A stretch of DNA of 64,000 nt, taken from Ceratothoa steindachneri (Eukaryota > Arthropoda > Malacostraca > Isopoda > Cymothoidae). The position numbers were made by a program, and so were the translations under genes. The notes under the pieces are model-generated. The model searched no databases, was not told the DNA's origin, and saw only the letters and a program-made list of their open reading frames with translations. Numbering within the stretch: position 1 is the first letter of the stretch; every line of letters begins with the position of its first letter. Below are positions 22,912-33,039 of this stretch, piece after piece. The stretch is taken from NCBI GenBank assembly GCA_963969495.1, contig OZ018329.1:65913243-65977242 (forward strand), read 5' to 3'.

Positions 22912-23155
22912 GCCCAGATGATATTGTCGATGTTCTAAGGACCGGGCTATACAAATTGGACTATACGGACGACACGCCAGGAAACCTGGTCAAAGAGGCT
23001 CTCTTCCGCGGACACATGAAGTTCTCATCTGATAATTTTGTTGTTTTTACGGACGCTGAATTCCCAAAGAAAAGATCAGGAAAGGGAAGGACACCACCGT
23101 CCACCCTTAAGGAGCAAAAGTTGAGAAAGAATAGATGCGATATAACCAAAGCCTA
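22912..23155 (+). CDS. Unrecognised 80-codon open frame
   Basis: An open plus-strand frame starting in GPDDIVDVLRTGLYKLDY and running through TDDTPGNLVKEALFRGHMKF, ending with KKRSGKGRTPP and a basic tail at a stop near 23155. It has a reasonable mixed amino-acid composition, unlike the surrounding AT-rich noise. It abuts the 5' side of the reversed RT fragment and could be another piece of a retrotransposon ORF, a host exon or chance. No family recognised. The first ATG is at 22956. Confidence 0.25.
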
Positions 23156-23159
23156 AAGA

Positions 23160-23935
23160 ATACCTACTCTATATTGCGAGCCCAGTGTATATTGCTAGCC
23201 GTAGATTGAAAAAGACCTTATTTAAAGAAGACACTAGCCTAACTTGATACTAATAAATACCAATTATATAACCCAAGCTAAGTGAACAATAACAAGAATC
23301 TGACTAACCGTAGTGAAATGGTTACCCTGTCACTACGAAGTCTCGAATGCCATCTGATCATGACCAAACATAAACCTAATTACAAAAAGTTACAATGTCA
23401 GAGCTACGCTTTCACCAGGGACCTATAAATTATTACAATCTATTATCTATGCTATTTTATCTAACCTATTTGACAATGATACCCTTTCATCAGTGAACAA
23501 AATCTTTCGAGCTCAAATTAAACTCTTTCTTTACTATCTTTTCAAAATTGTCCACACTATTCCCTCTCACTATTCATCTTATTACTCTATCCTTATTTCT
23601 CACTTTATTATGTCCTATAAATTTTCGAGTTTATCATAGGAAACTATAATACTACATCGACCATCTGCTGTGTTACGTGCTTTCCTGCCCCAATAAGAAG
23701 GTGATTTTCCTAATTACAAGGGGCGGCGGGAAATTTGTCACCTTTGGCAACTCTGAATTTCGCGCATCCGTGTTGTTTGGCGCCGGTTGACTTTTATTCC
23801 TATCATACTAGACTCAGTTGTGCATAGTCTATGAAGGAAGCAATACCATAGCTGAATTAACTCTTTCAAAAATTAGGAAAAGGCAAGCTGTGCCGCTTCG
23901 TATTGACACAGGGAGCTCTAATGCGTAAATCTACG
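23160..23935. other. No gene; weak tRNA-like segment
   Basis: Mostly AT-rich. At about 23310-23350 the words TAGTGAAATGG and AGTCTCGAATGCC loosely resemble Pol III A and B boxes at tRNA-like spacing, but I cannot fold a convincing cloverleaf. The stretch about 23700-23830 is GC-richer and precedes a mariner-like relic, so it may contain that element's 5' end. Confidence 0.3.
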
Positions 23936-23939
23936 AGTG

Positions 23940-24880
23940 CTAGGATGTCAATCTGAAGCAGTACAAAAGATTATGAAAGAGATGGATGAGGTATGCTATA
24001 ATTAAGAGAGTACGGCGGCTCGGAAATCTTATCATAAGCGTTATGATACAAAAAGAACCCCATGAATGTGTCCCATAGATCCGAGCAATCATTGACAACG
24101 ATCCTTCCTTGTCAATGGGGTCCATAGCAAGGGACAAGGGAGTGTCAGTCTCTCTCATCATGTAGTTAGTGAAAGATGGCATCCGCTACTCCTCATGGAA
24201 GATGAAAAAGGGCTATCTTCTGTTTTTGAAGATGAAAGTCAATTGTAAGGAACGAGCTAAAAAGCTTGTGAACAAACTGAAGCATCACATCAAGCCTGAC
24301 ATGCTTTGGTTTTTCTAAGCCGAGAAGAATTTATCCGAGGAAGGAGTTGGTTGTGACCTCGCAAAACAACTGCTGGCTTGCTGTGTACACAAAAGATATA
24401 CCGAGAGTCATGAAGACCAAGTTTCCCCTCCAAATCATAATATTTGATGATCTCAATAGCGAGGGCGACTTATGCCTCCGTTTTCTTCTTGGATGGTCTT
24501 AAGCTACATAAAAATGCCTACATTAAGAGCCTTGAGGAGTTTGTGTTGCATTTAAGCCAGGAAATGGCTGCTAGAAGGCTTTACGTGTGGCAAATAAACA
24601 TTAAGACCCAGTCATGGTTGTCAAACGATTTTTTTTACCACATCACTCAGAATATCTCAACTTCTAACTCCTCACACCGCAACCCCATGGATTATTAGTT
24701 GTGGGGCGTGGCTGAGAGTCAGACAAACATGTACCACTGCACCACCAAGGTAGAACATAAGATCCGGATCACCACATTTTTACCCCAGTTAAACATGTGT
24801 ACCGTCGAGAAAACCTACAGTAAGTTCCGATGCTGGCTAAAGGCCTTGGTTGGGCCAAAATGTGTTTTCATTGATTAAAA
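23940..24880 (+). pseudogene. mariner-like transposase relic, copy 1
   Basis: Plus strand, frames shifting. IIDNDPSLSMGSIARDKGVSVSLI (about 24085-24160) is the second helix-turn-helix region. DGIRYSSWKMKKG follows near 24177-24215, then KLVNKLKHHIKPDMLWFF (about 24260-24316) leading into the first catalytic region. There a stop plus AEK replaces the family's SDEK. The C-terminus reads FLPQLNMCTVEKTYSKFRCWL (about 24778-24840), with stops between. The relic at 46.5-47.6 kb matches it piece by piece. The enzyme would have mobilised its own element. This copy is dead. Confidence 0.75.
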
Positions 24881-25817
24881 TAGATAGTACAATCCTTCAA
24901 GTCTTTAATCTGTAACTTTAGTAAATATATCTGCAGAAATTAACTCTGTGTTATTTTCTTTTATGTTGATGGTAGGCGACAAATTACTCAAAATGTGTTG
25001 GAAGTACAAAGCTTTGAAAGGTTCTGAAAAGGGTACCTGCCCCCTTGTTGTCTCGCGCCTCTAGTTGTCTCTACACTATAGCGACTGGTTTTCAATCTTT
25101 CACTCATTTTTACCCTCTCCTCATCACTTTCTTCAGGAACTTCCCGCAATTTTTGACGGAGAATCCCTCGTTGGTTGCTGCATTTTAGTTTTAAATACGT
25201 ATAATAATAGGAAGAGGATTAAATAATTCCTTACGTTAGAGTGTTGGGGTATTTGTGTAAGCACTGCTCCAAGGTGAATCGCTTTTGTTTTTTTACTCTT
25301 CTCCTTGTAGCATGACTTTGGCCAATGCATCTTTTTACAAATTGGTCAATTTATTTGACCAGCCCGTGGCGAAAATAAATTTGATTTCTTGACAGATTAT
25401 TATTTTATTTATTACGAGGGATATTTAATTTCCAAATAAATAGTTAATCTTTGTTGGACTGAAAATTAAAACCGTCAATCGGTAATTTTATGATGCAATC
25501 AAAGCAACTGCATTTTTTTTTTTAAAGATTTGATTCCGTGTTCGTCTGTGAATTCACCTATTTGGTGTCTTCTTTTATAACTGCAATTTTATGGTTATTG
25601 CATCCAGGCATGGAAGCGTCGGCAATAAAATCAATTTCAGCTTCTTTTTTATCTTACGCACACTCAGGATATATGCCATATAATCATTAAAATGAAAAGG
25701 CGTCGAAAATTGTATGGAGAGATGTATCGCAGGTATTCTAAGTGTTACTACTATTTAAATAGGGAGAGGGAGAAAAGTGATGCAAGAGCGTTTCTTGTTG
25801 TTTTTATCTAATTTAAA
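24881..25817. other. No recognisable feature
   Basis: AT-rich sequence. A GC-richer patch near 25030-25090 has no repeat or domain that I can name. Confidence 0.4.
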
Positions 25818-25864
25818 GAATCTAAGCAGGCGATTGCTATCAAGGGTCTAAGCAACCGGAATGA

Positions 25865-26104
25865 ATGGTGGACGAGAAAGAGAAAAGAATAAGAAGGAAA
25901 ATAGAGAGAAAGTCACAAGAAATAGGAGTGCCTCAAAATGCATTGATTTTTATACCGGCGAGGTACGCTTTAGGAGCAGACTTTCATAAACAGCTTCAGA
26001 AAAGCTTAGTGCAGATGAAGGCTCTCCCCACCCACGACTTCTACCCACCTATGCAGGTAAGAAAGAGATACCTGGCTCTGATGAAGAAAAGAAGACAACC
26101 ATGA
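25865..26104 (+). CDS. Unrecognised frame with a strong splice-donor-like site (possible exon)
   Basis: ATG 25865 opens a 79-codon frame: a basic, probably helical N-terminus (KEKRIRRKIERK), then a more typical globular mix (VPQNALIFIPARYALGADF), then FYPPMQ immediately before GTAAGA at 26057. CAG|GTAAGA is a near-perfect 5' splice donor in phase 0, so the coding part may stop at 26056 rather than 26104. A pyrimidine-rich TTTAAAG (about 25816) could be the acceptor, but a TGA directly precedes the ATG. I recognise no family. The composition differs from neighbouring noise. Confidence 0.25.
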   Translation: MVDEKEKRIRRKIERKSQEIGVPQNALIFIPARYALGADFHKQLQKSLVQMKALPTHDFYPPMQVRKRYLALMKKRRQP

Positions 26105-26545
26105 GTTTCGTCAATAATGCTATTTCGTAATTCTAGCTAAAATACCAACTATACTCTTGCTAATATTTTATCAAGCCTATGTAATTTTGTACTCTTCAGA
26201 GGTAGAAAGTTACAAGGTGTTACAATGAAATAATACATTAAAACAATTTGAAGTCATAGCAAGGAGGTAATATATCAGAAGGGATCTAACATACTTGACA
26301 TGAGAGAAAACATAGCAAGGATAAAGTCTCTCCTTACTTTTTCCATGATAGCGAGTTATGAAATTATGAAAAACGACCTAGTCATTTTGGACAAGAATTT
26401 CAACAGAGTTTCAACAGAGAAGTTAAACAAATGCTAATATTTTTGTTAATAGTTTTGTTAAATTTAATCAGAAAGCCCTAGTTTATCTCGTTACCTTTTG
26501 AAGGGATCGATACTATAGCTATTTAGTACCCCTTCTAGAAGCCGG
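26105..26545. other. No recognisable feature
   Basis: AT-rich, all frames short. Confidence 0.4.
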
Positions 26546-27240
26546 TTCTAGTATTTGCTAAAGAAATAACTTCCCCAATAGACTAGACCTCTATTCTCCG
26601 AAAACTGAGCCATACGCAAACAACACTAGTGACTCATAACCAGACTGAGACTAGCTATCTACCGCAACAATCTTCCGTCTGTCTGGCAGCCAACTCTTGA
26701 TCTATTTCGCCACTTTACCTATAAATCTCAACAAGCGCATTTCCGCCAACACCTTGGTGTGAGTTACTTGATCGAAGCAATTTTGAAAGTTAAGTAAAGT
26801 ATGTTTAGTGTTAAGAATTAATCATACTTTTTCCCTGTCCCATGAAGGATTTGAGCTGTTTGTCAAAAAAATCTTTAGATCAAGCCCTTGTCTGGAGTGA
26901 CTATCTTTGAGCAAGTTTTTCAAATTCATGTGTTCCCTAATTCGATCGCCTAGAATTTGTTTCAGTAGTTTACCAACTGTAGAGGTCAGTCTTAAGGCTA
27001 CTAGTTGCTCACTTAGCTTTGCTCTCTCTCTCTTCTTATAGATGTGGAATTGAAAACGTCATTCATTGGGGAAAGGGATATCTCAACTTAAAACTTCTTG
27101 CAACACTCGTGGCTAAAAGCAATCCAGTCTCAGCGACTTTGCGCGTTTGGTTCTACCAGATCAATTGCAATCTCTTCAGCAATTGTATTGAATTGTTTTA
27201 GAGCTGTGGTTCTTACTTCATAAATCATGCTGTTACTTAA
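26545..27240 (-). pseudogene. CR1/L2-like reverse transcriptase fossil
   Basis: Reading leftward: a decayed segment before the fingers (about 27020-27200, with IPHLYKKRERAK standing for IPIFKKGxRxx). Then LTSTVGKLLKQILGDRIREHM (26920-26985), a clear RT finger motif SLTSxxGKLLExILxDRIxEHL. Then LLNFQNCFDQVTHTKVL (about 26740-26795), motif A (LDFxKAFDKVPHxxLL) with the catalytic Asp changed to Asn. Then IKSWLPDRRKIV (about 26660-26700). A weak motif-B remnant (YGSVFGE, near 26600) ends the recognisable part. YADD is not found. Stops and small frame changes show long decay. Confidence 0.72.
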
Positions 27241-27484
27241 AATTTGTCATCCTTCTCTTCTGTAAATGCCAGTGCAATAAAAATATTGAGGAAACTGGAA
27301 AGTTTTACGTTTGAATCTATTAAGACACCATCACACTCATTCAGCGGGCCGATATGCTGGCGTACAGGTTTTCACCTTAAACCTAAGTTAAAATATTCAA
27401 TGGTTAAATTAACAACGTCTGATGATCAAAATTTTGCAGGCTCTCACTTATTCTGATTTATGACCTTACGACCTTCAAAACTTT

Positions 27485-27800
27485 CAATAATTCCCGGACT
27501 AACCTTGGAAAGACCTTAGTAATTCTATCATTCGAAAGAAAATGTAAAACAACACAAGGGTTACAAATTTCGTTAGAATCGGCCAAATAGTTATGATGTT
27601 ATTGCCAAAACAATGAAGTTCCTGGGAAAACCTTGTGAGGACTTCAGCAATTATATAACTCAAAAGGGAATGCAAAACAACATAAGGAATTCAAATTTCG
27701 TTAGAATCGGCCTAATAGTTACAATGTTATTAAAAAAGAAAATCAGAACGGGGATCGGCCGACCGACCGCCATAGTGAGACGTATGGTAGGTAGCCTCTG
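27485..27800. repeat. Dispersed repeat with a doubled 128-bp unit, copy 2
   Basis: Same architecture as at 17990-18320. One unit starts at 27489 and the next at 27617, each ending in TTTCGTTAGAATCGG plus an A/T word, followed by a GC-rich tail (GGCCGACCGACCGCCATAGT, about 27753-27772). An open frame through it (27613-27807) reflects repeat sequence and I do not treat it as a gene. Confidence 0.75.
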
Positions 27801-27849
27801 CGACTAAAAATTCGAATCTTTGAAATAGAATTCCATCATAATTCAATGT

Positions 27850-28124
27850 AGATGATAATAACTTAATGCCCTGGCAAGGCTTTGTTCTAGTTGCATCTTG
27901 CTATGACGTCGTGGAAATGGCACACGGTAAGAAAATAACTATGAAATTCTATCTATATCTATGTTGCAATTATTTAACCACATATATTAGTTTTTCTTGC
28001 AGGTCAATATTTGTCGCTACAAATTTTCAACTTCCAGAGACCAGTTTAATACGTAATAGAGAACGCAAAAAAGAGGTCAAAGGAGCCAGGTTTCATTCTA
28101 GAGTAGGAATAGAATTGAAAAAAG
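27850..28124 (+). CDS. Possible two-exon gene fragment (exons about 27850-27926 and 28003-28124)
   Basis: The segment DNNLMPWQGFVLVASCYD to GTAAGAAA at 27927-27934 reads as coding and ends at a good splice donor (phase 1). After 76 bp, TTTTTCTTGCAG at 27991-28002 is a strong acceptor with a pyrimidine tract. Joining keeps the frame: ...VEMAH, then GQYLSLQIFNFQRPV, and a stop near 28048. A second donor-like GTATGT occurs at 28125, and an alternative frame of the second exon stays open up to it. I do not recognise the protein. Repeat sequence flanks the left side. It could be a host exon pair or chance. Confidence 0.28.
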
Positions 28125-28149
28125 GTATGTTTAAGGAACATGAAGAGAA

Positions 28150-28675
28150 ATAGAAATATAGTTATTAGCCTATAAATAGGTTAATATCCTATCTCACTAA
28201 ACCTAACTACCAATCCTGAGAAGATATATTCTTCTAAACAAGTTCTGTGTGTAAAAGATGCACACAATACCTGATAAATTGGTAAAAGTGAGGACAGAAG
28301 TTGAAAGAGAGAAATTCTAAAATGAGAATATTATTTATAATGAAAGAAAAAAGATGACCTGGCAGGAGCTCGGAAGACAATATTTGCTCAAAGGCATGAG
28401 TACTGCAGCAGCCTCAATCTTTAGACCTTGATCAGTGAGGACTTCTTAGCAGAGTAAATTGCAAGAATGGGATGAAGATGTTAATGTGATGAATAGGATA
28501 ATGGAAATCAATGGTAAGGCATCGTTAATATTAGACATTTCGCAACCCTAATTATATTAAAGGGAACTTTTATAAAATTTAGTATATTCAATAATGCGCC
28601 TAAAATACTGTCTAAAACCAGAGAATAATATACCAAAAATCACAAAACCTCAATTATCTTGGAAATATTGGTTTA
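28150..28675. other. No recognisable feature
   Basis: AT-rich sequence. A short frame around 28280-28440 (TWQELGRQYLLKGMSTAAAS) is protein-like but too short to call. Confidence 0.35.
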
Positions 28676-29710
28676 ATTTACACAAAAATTGAACAAACAT
28701 TCTTTAAATTTTGTCCCTGATAATGTCGAAGTTTCATTCCATAGAAGAACAGATAAAAACGCTATGAGGGAATTATTTGGGATTTGAAGAAAGGACGCGT
28801 CCAAAACTAGAAAACCATAACTTCTAAAACTTTCACTTTGCCTGAAAAAATTGTAGTGTAGGTATGCAAAACATTCTACGATGCCGAAACGACTTACCGT
28901 CAACAAAACCTTCAAAAAGTAGGTTGTTCCCTTGGAAAAGTGAAGAAATGACACTAGCTGACATTTCAAGGCATTCTAATTAGTGAAAATGTGGTGATTC
29001 AAGGCCAAAAACGCTCTATGAAGGTACTAGATCCTGTGAGTCAGCAAAGAAAATTGGTTGCCATCCAAAAACTACTCCCATGGAAGATCATAGGTTGTAA
29101 CGGTTGACAAAGGACTGATTTGAGACAGTAGCTTCTACTTCACGGGAAGGTGTCTAAAACCTTAAGCTGAATGTGTCTCACCAGGCTGTTTCACGTCGCT
29201 TGAGAGAGCTGGCACTCATAACATGCTATACTGCTAAGAGATCACTCAAAAGTTGGCTTTCGCTACTGAACATGTCATGTATAGTGCTGAAAAGATGGCA
29301 ATAGATTTTAGGTGACAAACCAGATTTAATCTGTTCGGATGATTGGGAGTCAGTATGTATGGCGTACTTACGTGAAAGTTGGAATCTCACAAACGCAAAA
29401 ATACAAGTAAATTTGAATTTGGCAGTTTTATGTTATAGATCATGCCTTAAAGCGCTATAGTATGTCTGCTCCACTTTTTATCCAGCAAAGTAAACTCTGT
29501 TGTATGGAAAAAATCAGCTTAGGAAAAATGTGATCTCCTCTCTCTGAACAACGTGATCTGATGAGCCTGTTATGATGTAGAACAATGCTCCGCATGCTGA
29601 AAAAACAGGTGAGAAAAAGCTTGCAAAGAAAGGGTCAAAATGGGATAAATGGATATATATAGAAAGAAAAACTCTTAAGAGTTTCACTATAGTTTCCGAA
29701 TTTTGGAGAC
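28676..29710 (+). pseudogene. Tc1-like transposase relic, copy A
   Basis: MPKRLTVNKTF at about 28880 may be the N-terminus. QAVSRRLRELAL-like residues (about 29189-29220) are the second helix-turn-helix region. TRFNLFG (about 29318-29340) is the FSDESRFNLFGSDG motif, where the first catalytic Asp has been lost. A shifted frame gives NNAPHAEK (about 29582-29606), the family's QDNAPCHxAK with the second catalytic Asp changed. The 3' end is not resolved. Copy B at 30840-31740 has the same landmarks in the same order and orientation. Stops throughout. Confidence 0.68.
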
Positions 29711-30567
29711 AATGAACTCAGGAGTATGCGCCTCTCTTCTAGGTGACACGTTTAACAGTCTACAAGTAGCCTGTGACTAAAATGTAAACAGTTGCATTCA
29801 GACGAATTCAAGTGTTCCTGCTATCAGCCATGACGTTATTCAGCCAAAGAAAAATAAGCTATTTTTTACAACTTTGGCTGAAATTAATTCTTAAAATAAA
29901 GGATTCAGGCTGACATAACTTGTATTTAGCGATGGTATTAAACAATTGCATTCCTTTTCATTGATAACTAATTTATCAGGTCATATTCGTTTTCAGATTT
30001 TGCAACACAAATGGTGATCGTAGAAAAGTCATAAGTTAGATCAAATTTGATCTAAAAGCAAAAGCCAACAAAACATCAATAGCACCTGTTACGTCACATA
30101 AGACGGAAAATACTAGTACTACCAAAAACTTGGAAGAGAGGGCAAAAAACAATGGCTTGATCGCAAACCAAACTTATTCTTATCCCTAGACATTGTCTCA
30201 ACAAGCCGATTACGAATTTTTGCATATGGTGGGATGTGAAAGGAGTTATTAATTATGAGCTCATTATTAATAATCATGAAGTTATTGCACACCACTCTGT
30301 TCAACTAATACAACTTTGAAAAGAAGGGCTTGAATAAAAATGTGCTTCCCTGCTCAATCGAAAGGACGTCCGCCTCCTCTATGATATATATGATTTAATA
30401 CGTTTGACCCAATAAAAAAATAATGCTTTAGGTTAGGAAGTTTTTCCTCATGCTTCTTATTCACCAACCTTACTCCATCTGATTCCTATTTATTTAACTC
30501 ATTACAATTTTACATTAAAAACAGGATATTGGTCCTTACAATGTGGACAAATTTATGTATATATGTC
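29711..30567. other. No recognisable feature between the two Tc1-like copies
   Basis: AT-rich, short frames only. Part may be the unmapped 3' flank of copy A. Confidence 0.35.
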
Positions 30568-30571
30568 TATA

Positions 30572-30850
30572 ATGGCTCAGTGTCCCTACAAGGATGTGTT
30601 CCTGTGCTTCCCTAATGCACAAAAGAAATTTGAATAGAAAGTGGTGGATGACCTCCGAGCGAACGATGAATTTCCATTTAAGTCTCTTTTGGGGGGAGCA
30701 GCCACCACGCAGGATGCCACTTCGAATGTGCTTAAATCGAGCACGGGATCCGCATTCGAGAAAATGACTAAAACCTCTACAGTACCCTTCAAAACTAGAG
30801 AGCGAAACAAACAAATCTCCATTTTTATAAATATTATTAATTTCCATTAA
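30572..30850 (+). CDS. Unrecognised coding-like frame with one internal stop
   Basis: ATG 30572 (MAQCPYKDVFLCFPNAQKKF) runs to a TAG near 30636, then stays open to 30850 (VVDDLRANDEFPFKSLLGGA and on). It is the only GC-balanced patch between the two Tc1-like copies. The Ser/Thr/Lys-rich second half has no domain I know. It may be a processed pseudogene or part of an unmapped element. The minus strand also has a long frame here (30536-30946), which I judge a shadow. Confidence 0.25.
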
Positions 30851-31740
30851 AATTGTACCAAATCTTTGAAATTTGCTTCTGATAGTGTATAAGTTTACCT
30901 TCATAGAACAGCAGATTAATAAATTTATGCTGAAAGTAATGGGCATTTGAAGAAAGGATTCGTATAAAACTAGAGATCGATAACTAATAAATTTTATTTT
31001 ACATATATAAATTTGTAACCTATGTATGGCAACCTGCCCTACGTTTTTGTAGTGTTAGATAGTAATACTCATTTATCAGGATAGCAATACTATTTTTAGG
31101 TCGATAAATCCTTCAGAAAGCAAGCTGCCCAGTGTATGAGTGAAAAAATGATACTGTCTAACAGTTTGGAGCACTAAAATCGGTCAGAAAAGTATTATTC
31201 AATGCATAATAAAGTTCCATGAAGATATCGGGCCCAGAGAGTTGACTGAGGAAACGTTTTGCTTCCGGCATACCACTATTCGGGATGATCTTACGATACA
31301 ACGAATGTTGCAGATAACATGAACCAGATTGTGTATCGCCATACCACATCACGTCACTTGAGAAGGATGGTACTCATAGCAGGCTCCCCTGATATGGAAC
31401 CACTCATAAGTAAAAAAGAATTCAGATAAAAAGTGAGAAAGTGTTTTGTATTCATTGAAAAGAGTAGATTTAATTTGTTCGTGTCTTAGAAGTGAAAGTT
31501 TTAAACTCAAATGCAAGTAAAAGACGGTTCAATTTGGAGGAAGCAGCGTTATGGTATGGGAAATGTTTTCAAATGCTGGAGTTTGCCTGCTCCTCCCTTT
31601 ATAGGCTGGAATATATAAAAATCTGATTTAGGAACATGCAACCCCTCCTCTTCTAACAACGGGAGTATGTCATCTTGTTTTTATGCAGGACATTAAGGCC
31701 ATCACAAGTGTTCTTCACAATGTAGCTTCCGTCAATTCTA
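30840..31740 (+). pseudogene. Tc1-like transposase relic, copy B
   Basis: The 5' part (about 30850-31160) matches copy A's leader: a TTCATAGAACAGCAGATTAA-like segment, then a GAAGAAAGGA segment. Coding landmarks are SRHLRRMVLIA (about 31345-31380, second helix-turn-helix), SRFNLFVS (about 31465-31488, equivalent to SDESRFNLFGSDG) and KVLNSNASKR-like residues after it. The relic ends abruptly at about 31740, where an I-type RT fragment begins, so its C-terminal third (QDNAP and PDLNPIEN motifs) is missing. Confidence 0.62.
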
Positions 31741-32772
31741 CCATATTGGTTGCTCGGCTTCGGATGGGATAAGGCATGGCGAAAGGATATCAAGGATTTA
31801 TCCTCAGCATCACTTTATTTGCCGTGAGCATCAACCGAATTATCTCGTTACTTTCGATAGAAGGGAATTACTGCAAACTGGACGTAGACGACTATTGTCG
31901 AGATTCATATATGAAACCTGAAGCGCTAACACCATTAGGCACTGAGTCGAGTCTCTCACTATTTCAAACGTATGGGTTTCGGTTATCCTTGGCCATTACC
32001 AAGGTCATACATGGACTTATGTCGACTTCGCGGGCATCGCCCTGAACCAGGCCTTTTCTAAATGGGAGCATACTTCATGTAGGTAATCCACTTTCACAGA
32101 CTTAGGTTCTCTTGTAAGCGAGACATGGAAATTATTAGCCCTTTGGCATACAGCTGGTTGGGTGCTGATACTCTTTTGACCATCTTACTCTTTTTTCGCT
32201 GTTCATTTTTCCATTGAAATCTTGGATAGGAATTTTATATTCACATCTCTGAAACGGAAAATCAATTAGGAATGGTAGATTCGATCCATCACACTAGTAT
32301 CAGGTTTGCAACTGGTGCACCTTCCCTTTGTTGTTTATAGAGAGCCGTCTTTGCGTTGCAGAGAAAATACTACTCAGTTTACGTTAACCCCAGTGCAAGA
32401 GGCTCTTATATGTTCTGGTCCAGCGTCTCCCCCACTTGCTAACAATAATTTCGTCCTTGGACAATTACGACGGTGTATATGGTAACAAGAAACTTTATTC
32501 ATGCCCTGATATTTTTGGTTTTAGGACTAGAAAACATAATCGAGAGTTTGATATGAATACTGCGCGGATGGCGCCGATGAATCTGCCAAGAAAACTTCCG
32601 GAATATTTCGTTTGTATCTTTCGAAGTATACATCGTTTCCAACTGGAGCAGTTTTGGTGTACACAGATGATTGAAAGTCACAAAAAGAATTGGATTTTAT
32701 GCTGCCACCCCCATGTTTGAAGATGGCGACTCTTCAGAGCCGAGACTGTTCAATATTTCGCTCGGTAGAGGA
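31741..32772 (+). pseudogene. Older I-type element, RT to RNase H part (left piece, host 2)
   Basis: GFILSITLFAVSINRIISLL (31800-31860) aligns with GSVISVTLFALSINGIISVL of the copy at 33.7-34.4 kb. LDVDDYC (about 31876-31896) is the catalytic YVDD with Tyr changed to Asp. FRLSLAITKVIHG follows. IHHTSIRFATGAPSL (about 32284-32328) is the thumb motif IHHTGxRLATGAF. VYTDD then a stop then KSQKEL (about 32656-32690) is the start of RNase H (YTDGSK). The frame is lost at the junction with the antisense copy 1, near residues equivalent to the RNase H AELVAIH motif. It is clearly more diverged than copies 1 and 2. Confidence 0.72.
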
Positions 32773-33039
32773 TTTTTTTTTTTTAAAGAGCTCATCTGGC
32801 GACTGCCTACATGGACAATAGTCGCCGTATTAAAAACTGGCCTAGTACTAGGCTACTTTAAAATATAATTAAAAAAGATAAAAAACAACCCCCTTCCCAT
32901 CCAAAAAAATGGGAAAGGGAAGCGAGCAGTATGCAAGCTCCTGCGACGAGGGGAGGTTCCCCCGGCGCAGGAGCGTGCGACCTATAAGGGAAAAAAACAA
33001 AGGCAAAAAAAACAACACAAAACAAAACAAAAAAAACTG

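Noticed and set aside
23300..23360. tRNA-like segment with weak A and B boxes
   Set aside because: I could not form an acceptor stem or a proper T-arm. At most a decayed SINE head.
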